A model generated the notes under the pieces. It ran no database searches and was not told where the DNA came from. It worked only from the letters and a program-made list of their open reading frames with translations. From Toxorhynchites rutilus septentrionalis (lineage: Eukaryota; Arthropoda; Insecta; Diptera; Culicidae): DNA of 64,000 bases. Positions 33,710 to 44,512 of this stretch are shown here, piece by piece. The stretch is taken from contig NC_073746.1 of NCBI RefSeq assembly GCF_029784135.1, positions 35,321,378-35,385,377 on the forward strand. The letters run 5' to 3'. Made by a program: the position numbers and the translations under genes. Position 1 is the first letter of the stretch. Each line of letters begins with the position of its first letter.

Positions 33710-33927
33710 TTGAATAAGAATATTCTTACGCCGAAAAATGCACATGTGTTGCGTATCGATAGAATAGGAATGAATACCCTTACGCCTAAATAGCTAATGT
33801 GTAATAGATAAAAAGTGTGTATCGATGAAACAGGAATACTTTTACGCCTATATGGCTGCTGTATGATATACAACATAAGAAAAAATAATAATAAAAATAA
33901 ACAGATGGGATAAAAAAAATAAAAAAA
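33710..33927 (+). mobile_element. 5'-truncated (headless) copy of the SINE at 44513-44990
   Basis: Shares GAATACCCTTACGCCTAAAT and an A-rich tail with the longer copy at 44513-44990 but lacks its tRNA-like head. Flanked by AACTACCC at 33702-33709 and 33928-33935, an 8-base target duplication. The TACGCC word recurs three times within it. Confidence 0.75.
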
Positions 33928-34599
33928 AACTACCCGTGTTGGTGAAATGGCATTTCGACAATTCAGAAAATTTATTCCAAAAACTTACTGAACACTGAAG
34001 ATAGTGGTTTGGTGCACATGTCTGCAACCATCAAGTTTAAGTGTAATGCGTCGATGTTTTACAAATCAGACGTAAAAATGTTGATTGATTGATTGTAATT
34101 AATTATAGAGACTTTAAACTTTTGCAGTTCTAGTCCTGAGAAGGGCTCTTCTGGACAAATTCAATCCAAACTCCTTCTTCACCTGCATCGAGAAAGACAC
34201 TTCATTGTCATTGCTCGTCAGCAAACCGTGTCCGCTTCCACAAACGTCAAACGACTTTCTCGTGAAAATGTTCAATAAAATTCACAATTAAGTATAAAAA
34301 ATGTCGACAACAATCCGAGCAAAACAAGACTTTTGATATCCAACATACAGATTTCTGTTCAATACAACTGGCAACCCTGACTTAAGCCTAATTCTGGAAA
34401 AGGTGTCTATTGCCCAAAATAGTTTGAGAACCCCTGCTTTAGAGTAACCCTTTAGTTATATTATCAAGGAATTAAGCATTTCAAGTTATTTATAAAGAGT
34501 GTCCGAAATATGATCCAGAACGGTATGACAAAAAAAAAGCCCACATTAAATGGGTACACAATAAAAATTTCCAAATGTGGAAGTAGATGGATTCAGTAT

Positions 34600-35560
34600 T
34601 TGATATGGCCTCCATTTGCATCGATGACTAGTTGAAGACGTTCTGGCATACTATCAGCGAAGTTTTGGTGATGCTGCGGGTTGATTTCGTTCCACGCCTT
34701 CTGAAGAGCTGCAAAATTGTTGTCGTTGTTCGTTACACCATTCTTGTTCACATTACAGTCCAAAATAGCCATAAATTTTCGATAGGATTCAAGTCTGGGT
34801 CAGAGGAGACAATTCAATAGGTTTTATGCGACGATAATGAAAACAGGCCTTCGTTTTTAAGCTGTATGCTTAGGGTCATTGTCTTGTTGAAATATAGAAC
34901 CGGATCCCAGCATAGTTTTCCGCACAGATGCTGACAAATTCTCTTTAATGATGTGAATGTAGACGTTAGCAGTAATTGTACCGGTGATTCGAACTAGGTT
35001 GTCATGCCAAGACCAAGAAAAACACTCCCAAACCATTACGTTACAACCTACATTCTTTATCGTAGTTTGCTAATGACGATCTTGGAAGCCTTCTTTATCA
35101 TTCTGCCACACCCGTTCACGTCGTTTCTTGTTAAAAGTTCAAATTTGGACTCACCGGTCAACATTATTCGTCTCCAGAACTCTTCATGTATGTTTGTGTT
35201 GCCGAACGAATTTAAACGCTTGACTTTATTCACTCTGCTGATAAACGGAAATCTCTTCGTCAATCTACTTTTGAATCCATGTTCCGATATTCTGCGACGG
35301 ATGCTTCCGTCAGCTATCGCCAGTGAGAGATTTTACTGGATTGTACGGATTGTGAACACAGGATCACAGGCAAGTTTCGGTCGGTCAGCTACTGAACCAA
35401 AGGTTTGATGCTTTTCTACGATTTCACGAACTGCTCCCCGACTGATCCCTAACTTCTTAGCTATCTTCCGCTGTGTTGTTGTTGTATACTAATTTGTCCA
35501 ACCATGATCCTTTTCACTGATGAACCCTTTGTGTAAGTGACCCTCTGCTCGAATAGCTTT
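34600..35560 (-). pseudogene. Tc1-like transposase pseudogene (DD34E type)
   Basis: On the minus strand, from right to left: a helix-turn-helix segment IAKKLGISRGAVREIVEKHQ (near 35480-35415); FWRRIMLTGESKFELL (near 35195), where the first catalytic Asp is replaced by Gly; FQQDNDPKHT (near 34895); and DPDLNPIENLW (near 34790), which retains the final Glu. Several frameshifts and stops separate these. The loss of the first Asp alone would kill activity. Confidence 0.85.
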
Positions 35561-36179
35561 GGTGAAAAATCAAACACGTCGAAACAAATGTAAACAATGT
35601 CGGAATCAGGGTTGCCATAATAAAATTTGTGTTTTTGGTTTTAAAAAACTCTTTTTTTTTCCGAGTATACCAATATTATAATTTATGCAAACAATGTATC
35701 AGTTCACAATTTTCTTAACGAATTTTTATGTCTTGTGAACTTATTCAAGAACCAAAACGGTGTTACTATGAATAAAAAAGATATACAGTATTTAAAAAAA
35801 GTTGTCATCCATGTTTTAGGAAAGGATTAATGCAAAACTCCATGTATTGCGGTACTTAGAGATGTAAAGAACAATGTTCGGTATGTTCAAACAGAGAGAT
35901 AAAAGGCGAAAGACGCCAAACTAATTGTTTTTATGATACATGCGAAAACCAGGACTGAATTGTGGGGACTATTTCGTAAGATGTCACAAGAAGAATAATT
36001 ATAGTAAATACTTATTGGCGATCTAACGCAAAACTTTAACGATCGGTGAGACATCTGGAGTTTGTTTTTGAACTAATAAAATGATGCTGAAGTAAGAAAA
36101 AGCTCAAAAATAAATCACGTAAATTTTACTCCCGGGCTTTCAAAGGAAGTTCTCACATACAGGAACCATGCATTTTCAA
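35561..36179. other. No gene seen
   Basis: AT-rich flank of the Tc1 remnant and spacer before a tandem repeat. No supported frame. Confidence 0.35.
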
Positions 36180-36835
36180 TTTGTTTTTTATTATGCTTTC
36201 GAATTTGACTTGGAGAATACTCTAAATATTTTGATGATGTACTGTATTCTATTAGTCAATTCATTTCATTTGATACCAATACTGAGGGGATTGCAAAAAA
36301 TACATAGTCGACAATTTTGTGGCGGCGACCTTTTCGAATTTATGTTGTTCATAATGTAGTATATTCTTGAAGGCTTAGCCATTTTTTAGCGGTGATCAGG
36401 AACGGGGTCAAAATTCAATTAGTGTAGGACAATCCTACAAACACTCAAACATACATACAAACAACTCAAGCTGAATGAAACCATTATAAAGTAATTGTTT
36501 ATTTGGAAACTGCGGCCATCTTGGATTTGGATTTTTCATGATCTACTGTGTTCTACCAGTCGAGCACTTTCATTTGATACCCATTTTGATGGGGCTTTGA
36601 AAAAAAATATGGCGCCATTTTGTGGTGGAGGCCATTATGGATTTGCATTTTTTTTTTCAAATAACTGTGTTCTACTAGTCAAGCCCTTTCATTTGATACC
36701 CATATTGATGGGGTTGTGTAAAAAATATATATGGCGCCATATTGTGGTGGCGGCCATTTTGAATTTGCATTTTCATAAATAACTGTATTCTACTAGTCAA
36801 GCCCTTTCATTTGATACCCATATTGGCTATTCAAT
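36180..36835 (+). repeat. Tandem repeat with GGCGCCATTTTGTGGTGG units (about 119 bp)
   Basis: Three consecutive units start near 36566, 36684 and 36803 at CCCTTTCATTTGATACCC, preceded by TGTGTTCTACTAGTCAAG. Each carries TGATGGGG, ATGGCGCCAT and TTGTGGTGGCGGCCATTTTG. A more diverged unit starts near 36262. A non-repeat arm at 36390-36490 (AACGGGGTCAAAATTCAATT ... CAAGCTGAATGAAACCATTA) recurs at 44350-44440, marking the 3' end of the element that carries the array. Confidence 0.85.
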
Positions 36836-36849
36836 ATGGAACTATTATA

Positions 36850-37112
36850 CAAACCTTTCTCACGATGTTTCCCTTCATACTGCTTGATTACTTTAGAATC
36901 CGGAATCATGAAACCAGTTGTATCTCGAGATTGGTTAAAAGTACGGGCCATCAAGTGTCCTTTGTTGAACCTGTTAGATTGACATGAAACTCTCAGTATC
37001 TATTTCGGAAAATATTTTTTGCACATTGAACATGTGTACGTTATATCGAGGTAAAATGTAAGTTATATTGAGTGACATTATATCGAGGGTACGTTATATC
37101 GAAGTTCCCCTG
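36850..37112 (-). mobile_element. Pogo-like CAGGGAAACTTCGATATAAC element, truncated copy
   Basis: In inverse orientation it shares CTTTCTCACGATGTTTCCCT, TTTAGAATCCGGAATCATGA and GATTGGTTAAAAGTAC with the complete copies, and ends GTTATATCGAAGTTCCCCTG with TA at 37113. The motif GTACGTTATATCGAGG is iterated at 37030-37100. The other end is missing; it abuts the tandem repeat. Confidence 0.85.
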
Positions 37113-37708
37113 TATTACTTTTCTTAAATTGTTATGATTTTTGAAAATATTGAATAATTTGTTAAAAACGCTAATCTAGAGTTCGACACCGCATCACTAT
37201 ATGTCAAAATTTGTTGAATTGAAAGAGTTTAATGAAAATATGTTAAAAAATATCGAAGGAAGGGTCTTTTAAGATACAACAGTTTGTAACGTTAAATCAA
37301 AGTTTGGAGTATTGTGTATTTGAAATATTATTGTTTCTAAACATTTCAATGATTTTCCAACAACTTTTCCGTACGTCATATTTGAATCCACGCCAATTTC
37401 CACGTGGATACGTGAAATCAATATTTGATCTATATTTAAAAATCAACGAAATCTGTTTTTCATTTTCAAGAATTTTCAAACATTCCTATCATGCTTGTTC
37501 TGCGTATTTGACAATAAAAAGTTTGAGCTGCCTGATGTTTTTTTTTTCAAATACTTGTCAGTGTGAACACAATGGTAGAATTCATGGTTTTTGATAATCA
37601 TGGTTTCAAATAATCTAGCAATTTGGTGTCCGAGAACTAATCATAAAGCAGTTTGTGAAGATTTATCAGGTTGATCAAGAGCTTCTCGATAAGTTACCAA
37701 ATATTCTA
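37113..37708. other. No gene seen; diverged palindrome arm
   Basis: Mostly AT-rich. The stretch at 37345-37390 (TTTTCCAACAACTTTTCCGT) resembles one arm of the foldback repeat at 4265-4705. No supported frame. Confidence 0.35.
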
Positions 37709-37710
37709 TG

Positions 37711-38420
37711 TACAGTGTTGGAAAGAAAAAAGTAAACAGCATTACGCAAAATACCTTTCCATGATTTTTTTTTTTGAAAAATGAACGTATTTCTTACAAT
37801 GGAAAGGATGTAAACAAGCCATTGTTTGTATTCATTTTCAAATTTACATCAAACTTCAACTCATTGGATTTTTTCATCCAGTATTGTGCATAGATGCTCT
37901 ATGAGGTTGGGGTCTAGGGACTGGGATGACCACTCAAGCATTTTCATCTCTTTGGACTGAAAATAGTGCACCTTCGAGGTGTGCTTGGGATCATTGTCCT
38001 GTTGGGAGATATAGCATTTAAATTCATTTTCCTGAGTGACGGCTTTAAGCCAAGACATTGACGTAGGTTTAAGTAGCTTAAGTAGTTTAAGTTTTCCTCC
38101 AAGACATTGACGTAGGACTCAGAAGTCTTCTTTACATCGATCTTGACGTGATTGTCCACCCCATTCCAAGAAAAATAACCTCTCACAAGCAGCGATTCTC
38201 CAACGTGTTTAACTGTTGCTTGAGTAGGCTGGATAGCTCAGACTTCAGGCTGTCATTTATTTGTGTTTTTTTAATCTCAAACTTACTCTAATCGGTCCAA
38301 ACAATCGTCTTCCAAAAGTCAGTATGGCTGGAGCTCCTGGTCGTGGGCCGTCATCATTCTCCTTGGACCGTTTTGCTCAAGTTTTGGTGTCAGAGGATTT
38401 TCTTCATTAATTTTTTTTTT
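37711..38420 (-). pseudogene. Tc1-like transposase pseudogene with one terminal repeat
   Basis: Minus-strand pieces read in order: FWKTIVWTD (near 38310), GYFSWNGVDNHVKIDVKKT (near 38180-38125), the SESYVNVLEENL segment, QQDNDPKHTSKVHYFQ (near 38000-37955) and a PxLNPIEHLW-like block reading LDPNLIEHLC (near 37905). Frameshifts and small deletions separate them. The left edge CAGTGTTGGAAAGAAAAAAG at 37711 follows TA and resembles a Tc1 terminal repeat; the right terminus was not found. Dead copy. Confidence 0.85.
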
Positions 38421-39000
38421 GCAAATCATGACTATGCACCAAAATTGTATAAAAATGTCAAAATAATGATAATCTTTATATAGATACACAGTTGCATGTT
38501 AACCCTTTGCGGCCGTATTCAATTTGGACATGGACTGGTCGGAATTATTCTTACTTGAAAGAGCAGTGATGCATGATTTATATGATCATAAAAGATAAAC
38601 AATATTTTTTCAATTCGTTGTGAACTTTAGATGTGTATCTACTGAATAATGTGTTTTAAAATGCTGTTTTTATATAAAAAAATATATTCTAAAACTCTCG
38701 TTCGTGTGTCATCCTTCGACACAGTCCCTCAAAATTAGGGTTTTTTACTACAGTTCTGCACGGTTAACAAAGATTTGGTGGCTGAGTACAGACATACGAA
38801 CGCGAAGATTTAATTTTTCACTTGCATTACTTTTTTCCAAAAATGTACACTTTCGCGAGGAATTGAAATTTGAGCAATTTAAAAAAAAATAATACATTAC
38901 GTGTCACTTCTTTACAAAATTAACAACAAATTTCGCACGAATTATTACAAGTTTATAATTCATAGGCCATCCTTAGTTTCCAATCAATCCAAACATCATA
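38421..39000. other. No gene seen
   Basis: AT-rich spacer. A TTAACCCTTTGCGGCCG word at 38498 resembles one end of TTAA-flanked MITEs seen at 25.2 kb, without a partner. Confidence 0.35.
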
Positions 39001-39285
39001 TTCGGTCAAGCTACGACATGTGGAAATTTGAATCCCGCTCCACGAAGAGGTAGTTGCTCATTTAAGCTCAATAAAACACGCAAACTGCCTATTCTTCGTG
39101 TGATCAATCTACATAAGGTATCGATTGGGGTGAGAACTGGTAAAGAAGCAGGGTAGTCCAGAATCGAAGCCCAAGTCCTATAAACCATTTAAAGGACTTC
39201 CGACTTGAATGAAATGGTGCTTTATTCTGTTGTAATAACACGGTGGTTTCGATGCAAAAACAGCAACAAATGATTCAAGAATACT
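39000..39285 (-). pseudogene. Tc1-like transposase fragment
   Basis: Minus strand: ETTVLLQQNKAPFHSS (near 39255-39210) matches the FQQDNAPxHxS block, with the catalytic Asp position reading Asn or shifted. After a frameshift, GLGFDILDYP-like sequence and LTPIDTLCRLITRRI (near 39130-39090) match the NPIExLWxxIxRRI block, with Asp where Glu is usual. A stretch resembling a spliced-on tail (LLSLNEQLPLRG) follows. Non-functional. Confidence 0.65.
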
Positions 39286-39601
39286 TCCCTGAACTCCTTT
39301 TGACATTCTTTGTTCTAAAGAGGCTTTAAACTTTTCAGTTTGAACTCCTAATTTCTTATTCGCGTGAGTGGAAAAGTCATTTGAAACAGTCCATCTGAGA
39401 AATAAAATCTAACATTGAATAAATTTGAAATGGAATAAGGGTGCAATCGAGGTGTTTATGTCCACAATGTCCACGGAGGGGGAGGGGGAGTCTAAAATCG
39501 TGCTTTTTGTGTCCACGTGGTATGTGTACAGCCCCTAATAGGCTACTAATCGTAACAAAATGAACACATTCTAGAATAAAAAACGTTGTGTTTTCAATAT
39601 T
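39286..39601. other. No gene seen
   Basis: Short AT-rich spacer. CTAAAGAGGCTTTAAACTTTTCAGTT at 39315-39340 belongs to a dispersed repeat also seen at 34105, 51890 and 61725. Confidence 0.35.
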
Positions 39602-39886
39602 GTGCTCCCGTGGTCGAGTGGTTAGCGTCACACCTGACATACCGCGGGTTCGGGTTCGATTCCCGTTCTGATCGGGGGATTTTTCGTCAAAGAAATTTTC
39701 TTCCGACTAGCACTGAGGTCACGCGTATTCAAGAGCTTGCCACTCAGAATGCATTCAAGGCGTGTTATTTGGCATTGAAATCTCAACTAAGTATTAATAA
39801 AAATGACGCATGTAATACTATGTTGAGACGGCGAAGTTCCTCTAGGAACGTTAAGGCCATTGAAGTAGAGGAAGAAAAAGGAGTTG
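39602..39886 (+). mobile_element. tRNA-headed SINE with (GAA)-rich tail, copy 2
   Basis: Head GTGCTCCCGTGGTCGAGTGG then TTAGCGTC (A box) and GGGTTCGATTCCC (B box near 39650-39664) give a strong tRNA-like Pol III promoter. The body matches the copies at 23478 and 43131 (GCATTCAAGGCGTGTTATTT, CGGCGAAGTTCCTCTAGGAA). It ends in a GAAGAAAAAGG-type tail. The flanks carry TCAATATT at 39594-39601 and 39887-39894. Length 285 bp. Its frame 39586-39924 is a by-product. Confidence 0.9.
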
Positions 39887-39894
39887 TCAATATT

Positions 39895-42047
39895 ATTGTG
39901 ATAAAAAAATTGAAAGTTTTTTAATACCCAATTTCAGTATATCATGTGTTTACATGTTTGGCTCTTTATTGAAATCCCTATGCCAAGACGATGCGCTTAG
40001 GTTGTTTTTTGATTAAAGAAGAAAAGGTTTTTCTCGACCAAAAACTCCACCCAACAATCCGTAGCTCTCATTAAGATGTTCGTGGTTGACACATACTCTA
40101 CTGAGGAATGGACCAGTCTCATCTGTGAAAAAATATTTCCAAGCTATTCTTTATCTTATGCATTATTTACCTCACTAATCCAGGGCAATATATTTGTTTT
40201 ACTGTTTCAATCATCAAACCGCAGTCAAACAAGCCATAAACCTCACACGACATAGGCAATCAAACGGTAATCTTTCCTGCAAACAGCATAAGAAAAATTT
40301 TCATCGTTCGCATTTCTCATCCGATCAGACCACGCACACACAATTTAGTCTCAAATAACGCAAATCCGCCATTCGGCTTATGAAAGAAGAAAGAAAACCT
40401 TCGCCAAACAAACGCAATTCAAACTATGCGGCGGCGACACCAACTGCTGTTGCTGCTTCTGGTATGACTAAATCTTAAGATTGCTTACCATAAATAAAAA
40501 CCACAATGAGCTTATTCGTAGCGAAACCTGGCAAACATGGCACCTCGAAACAGCCGCAACCGCAGAACGCGATGCACTCGGGCCATAAACGGGAATGCAA
40601 TCAGCGGAATATTTATGCACATTCTTCGCTGTGTTTAGAAGGCGAAGAAAGACAAACATTTTTCACTTCTAAGTCCCCACACCCATCGTATTTCGGAGTC
40701 ACACACATAGCTGGATACCATCAGCAGCAGCATAATCCTCTGCGATATTACGGAGGTGGATTTTGATGTATCTCAGCGTCTCTCTCGCGCGCCTGAATTG
40801 CGGAAAGGACACTCGGAAAGTCATTACACCGGCATTAACGTCACTTTGGGTTGGAATATTTAATCTATATTTATTCAATTTTCACACCCCAAAACCAAAC
40901 AACGCTCGGATTTTAGTGGATACAGCTGACCAGATGGACCGGGACCCCAGAGCTCGGGCTGCATTGTAAACGCTTCGTCCGGTATTGGGAGAGCGATTAA
41001 ACAGAGGACAAAACCAAACGGGAAAACTACGGCCGGAATGTCGTAAATTTTCAGATTAATGTTTTTAGGTGGGGGAAAACGATGGTGGGGGGGAAAACTC
41101 CAGCTGCATTATCGATCGCTGTAAATATCAGTTGACATGTTGGGGTGAAACATTTTCCAAACAACACACAGAGAGGGGCTTTGTGAATGCCCGGAAAAAG
41201 AGGACCAATGGGTCGCGTGAAGGGGGGGGGGGTGGTTGTGGAAATAAAGTGAGATAGACAATGCGATGCACAAACCTTGGGACACACAGTAACATACTGA
41301 AACCATTTGCGCCGAAATGAAACCGTACGAGAACTTATAGGGATTATTGTGGAATTAAGTTTTAGCTCGAAACATATGCTGCTGCTACTACCATCGATGG
41401 AATGATTGGTGGAGGTGGGTTAGTTGCGACGTTGTTGGGAGCGACTGGTTTTGAAACTTCTGCAATCTGCTTTCGAATAGCTTTTCCGTACTTTGACGTT
41501 ATGTTTTCCGTCGCGCCGTTTGCCAGCGTTTGCTATGGCTCGTGTTGGTAATTGGTGATAACGAGCCCAAATTTCCTGTAATCGGGAAGCCAACCGAGCG
41601 ATGTAAATCGCTATAAATTTTGAGCTTAATTGCACGATGCTAAATTGATAAGCGGAGTGGATTTAATAGAATGATGTATGATGCAAGGATCGCGCGATCA
41701 ATTAATTATTGAAATATTAGCGTCAGCGTCAAATTCTGTTACGAACATGCGAGGGTGAAGTCCAAGGAGGCTTTTCGTCGACTGCATCTTATCTTTTCCA
41801 AAATTGATATGCAGTATGTTTCAGTCTGTTGCAGTTCAATACATTTTTACAGCTGTTAACAGTCTTCAAAAAGTTGACTTTTATTTTAATGTTTTGGAAA
41901 CCTCACAAGAATGAAAATATTGTTCAGAATGTTGTCGATTTCCTTCTTTTTTACCTTCAGAAAAAATATTGCGCAATTGATACGTGAATATGTTTACTCG
42001 AAAAACACAGAGAACTCGGATTTAATTCTAATTTAATTCTGAAATAT
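39895..42047. other. Repeat-poor intronic sequence; no exon called
   Basis: Moderately GC-rich in 40.2-41.7 kb, with a G run near 41222-41231 and no transposon words. Frames up to 86 codons show no recognisable domain. It could hold regulatory elements of the Beat-family gene, but nothing specific is visible. Confidence 0.35.
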
Positions 42048-42073
42048 CAGCCGTTCCATGTCAAACCGATATA

Positions 42074-42487
42074 CAGGGAAACTTCGATATAACGTACCCT
42101 CGTTATAACGTACATTTTACCTCGATATAACGTACACATTTCCAAAGTGTAAATGAATTTTTTTTTCAATTTTTTTTTCTGATAGAACAATGAAATATCT
42201 GTATTGTAATGCTAAAACAAGTTTTGTACCTTCAATCAATCTCGAAATACAGCTGGTTTTGTAATTCCTGATTCTAAACGAATCAAGTTTTAATCAACAG
42301 TACGAAGGGAAACATCATGAGACTTCGTCTTCTGATTGAAGTTATTCATTAACTTTACTAAATCAGCAAAACAATAATGTATTATAGACTACGTTTGTGA
42401 GTACTTTATTATGCTTCGATATAACGTACAATTCGATACAACGTACAATTTTGAAAGTGAAATGTACGTTATATCGAGGTTTACCTG
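42074..42487 (+). mobile_element. Pogo-like MITE CAGGGAAACTTCGATATAAC, complete copy (414 bp)
   Basis: Inverted ends CAGGGAAACTTCGATATAAC and GTTATATCGAGGTTTACCTG with flanking TA. The word TCGATATAACGTAC occurs repeatedly within about 75 bases of each end. The interior matches 27696-28105 (AGTACGAAGGGAAACATCAT). It splits the left arm of a family A palindrome in the arm segment also hit at 27694, in the opposite orientation. Confidence 0.92.
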
Positions 42488-43130
42488 TAGTGGTTCTCAG
42501 ATTTTCGTGGGAAGTGGAAATATTGTTCTTTGTCGCAAACCATTAGACCCGTATTTTTTTATTTTTTTTGTTATAGTGACCATTTCCATTTTAGGGTGAT
42601 CCGAAATATCGACTTTTTCCCCTTTTTTCCAAAAATGACATTTTTCTAAAATTCATAACTTGTGAACTACTGAACTGATTTAGACGGTCGACATATTAAA
42701 CTAAAGCTAATTAGCTAATCATTCTTGCAAAAATTCCTGGTTTTGGCTTTGTCATTATTGATTGTATTCGTTTTTTATAGTTTTCATGGTCTCGGATCCA
42801 AGGGCGCTATATATTTTTATATTTTTTATAGAAAGCTGAGGATTTTTCACACAACATATCTCGAAATCAGGGAGGCGTTTTTTTTCGTTTTTGAGTTATG
42901 ATTTTTCAAAGTTACCCGATGAAATCATTTTTCCCTTTTTTCCCAAAAATGACTTTTGTCAAAAAATTTTTACTTTTGAACTACTGGACCGAATCAGATG
43001 ATAGGCATGTCTAATTAAAGCCTACTAGCTAGACTTTTTTGAAAAAATTATACACTTGCCGATTAATTTAATTATAGTCACATAAATCTAGTCTAGTCAC
43101 ATAGAAATATTGAACAAAAACTGAAAACAT

Positions 43131-43407
43131 CTTCTTCTTCTTCTTCTTCAATGGCACTAACGTTCCTAGAGGAACTTCGCCGTCTCAACGTAGTATTACT
43201 TACGTCATTTTTATTAGTACTTAGTTGAGATTTCTATGCCAAATAACACGACTTGAATGCATTCTGAGTGGCAAGGTCTAGAATGCGCGTGATCACAGTG
43301 CATGTCGGAGGAAATTTCTTTGACGAAAAATTCCCCCGACCAGAATGGGAATCGAACCCGAACACCCGGCATGTTAGTTATGACGCTAACCACCCGGCCA
43401 AGGGAGC
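43131..43407 (-). mobile_element. tRNA-headed SINE with (GAA)n tail, copy 3
   Basis: On the minus strand the head ends at 43407 (GCTCCCTTGGCCGGGTGG) with B box GGGTTCGATTCCC, and the tail is (GAA)7 at 43131-43150. The target duplication AAACTGAAAACAT is exact at 43118-43130 and 43408-43420. Length 277 bp. It lies near the centre of the 42-44 kb palindrome. Confidence 0.95.
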
Positions 43408-44224
43408 AAACTGAAAACATGTTAACTTTGAAAAGTCATAACTTAAAAACGAAAAATAATACCTCTCTGGTATTCGGATATATTAATTGAAAAAACCTCA
43501 GCTTTCAGGAAAAAATATGGCGCCTTTGATTCCGAAACGATGTAAGCTATAAAAAACAAAAATAATCAATAATTACGGAAACAAACTCCATTTTTATTCA
43601 GAGTGTTATATTTTTTCAAACAAGACTAACTCATTGACTTCAATTTGATATGTCGATCATCTGAATCGGTCCAATAGATCAAAAGTTATGATTTTTTGTA
43701 GTGGAAAAAATGGGAAAAAAATGTGTTTTGGATCATCGGTTAACTTTGAAAAATCATAACTCAAAAACGAGAAAAAACGCCTCCCTGATTTCAAGATATG
43801 TTATGTGAAAAGTCCTCAGCTTTCCATAAAAAATATAAAAAATATAGCGCCCTTGGTCCCGAGACCATGAAAACTATAAGAAACCAATACAATCAATAAT
43901 GACAAAACCAATACCTGGAATTTTTACAGAATAGCATTTTTTCAAGAATGACTAGCTAATTAGCTTTAGTTTGATATGTCGACCGTCTAAATCGGTTTAG
44001 TAGTTCACAAGTTATGAATTTTTGAAAAATGTCATTTTTGGAAAAAAGGGGAAAAAGTCGATATTTCGGATCATCCTAAAATGGAAATGGTCACTATAAC
44101 AAAAAAAAATAAAAAAAATACGGGTCTAATGGTTTGCGACAGAGAACAAAATTTCCACTTTCCACGAAAATCTGAGAACCACTATATCGGTTTGACATGG
44201 AATGGCTGTATATATATAGTATAT

Positions 44225-44445
44225 ATATATATATATCGCCATTTTGTAGCGGCCGCCATCTTGGATTTTTAAGATCATGAAATACGCAGTTATATGATGA
44301 CAGCAGAGATGAAGGTGTGTTCCAAATTTCAGATCAATCGGTCAACAGGAAGGGGGTCAAATTTCTATTAATGTGGGATTAATGTGGGACAAACACATTA
44401 CAAACATGTTACAGGGCAAGCTAAATAAAACCGTTTAAAAAACTG
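44225..44445 (+). repeat. 3' part of the GGCGCCATTTTGTGG repeat element
   Basis: CGCCATTTTGTAGCGGCCGC then ATCTTGGATTTT matches one unit of the 36.5 kb tandem array. GGGGTCAAATTTCTATTAAT, GTGGGACAAACACATTAC and CAAGCTAAATAAAACCGTTT match the element's 3' arm at 36400-36490. An (AT)n run at 44211-44236 joins it to the palindrome. Confidence 0.65.
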
Positions 44446-44512
44446 TTCACATTAAGATATCCGTTCGTATAAAACTTCGTCAGTCAAAATCTTTGTCAAT
44501 AACAAAAAATTG

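Larger units (their letters stand above)
32087..34436 (+). mobile_element. hAT transposon remnant with 8-bp target duplication (2350 bp)
   Basis: Ends CAGGTGTTTTCAAAG and, inverted, CAGGGGTTCTCAAAC are classic hAT terminal repeats. The 8-base duplication CTTTAGAG lies at 32079-32086 and 34437-34444. The interior carries hAT transposase debris and a headless SINE. A segment near 34105-34190 (GAGACTTTAAACTTTTGCAG onward) resembles dispersed repeats at 51890, 39315 and 61725. The element inserted into the centre of a MITE. Confidence 0.93.
31963..34530. mobile_element. MITE with CATATTTCGGACACTCT ends (copy 2), split by a hAT element
   Basis: Left half 31963-32086 and right half 34445-34530 together match the uninterrupted copy at 7185-7395. 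The left half reads TTCGGAATCATATTTCGGAC then AGCTTCATATTTCGGACACT; the right half reads AGAGTGTCCGAAATATGATC then CAGAACGG. A short duplication of the end word is visible at 31968-32010. Confidence 0.8.
42048..44209. repeat. Family A palindrome, complete, with two insertions
   Basis: The left end CAGCCGTTCCATGTCAAACC is inverted at the right end (GGTTTGACATGGAATGGCTG). Inward pairs include TGTCGCAAACCATTAGACCC / GGGTCTAATGGTTTGCGACA, CCATTTCCATTTTAGGGTGA / inverse, and GTCGACATATTAAACTAAAG / inverse. Each arm also has internal duplication: 43425-43690 and 43731-44010 are related to each other. Removing a pogo-like MITE (42074-42487) and a SINE (43131-43407) leaves about 1.47 kb. No coding capacity. 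Confidence 0.92.

Noticed and set aside
37290..37440. New palindrome around CCACGCCAATTTCCACGTGG
   Set aside because: Only a short local inverted match; better explained as a diverged arm of the 4.3 kb foldback family.
39602..39886. True tRNA gene at the tRNA-like head (also at 23.7 and 43.4 kb)
   Set aside because: The head continues into a SINE body with target duplications and a GAA tail, and the cloverleaf is imperfect.
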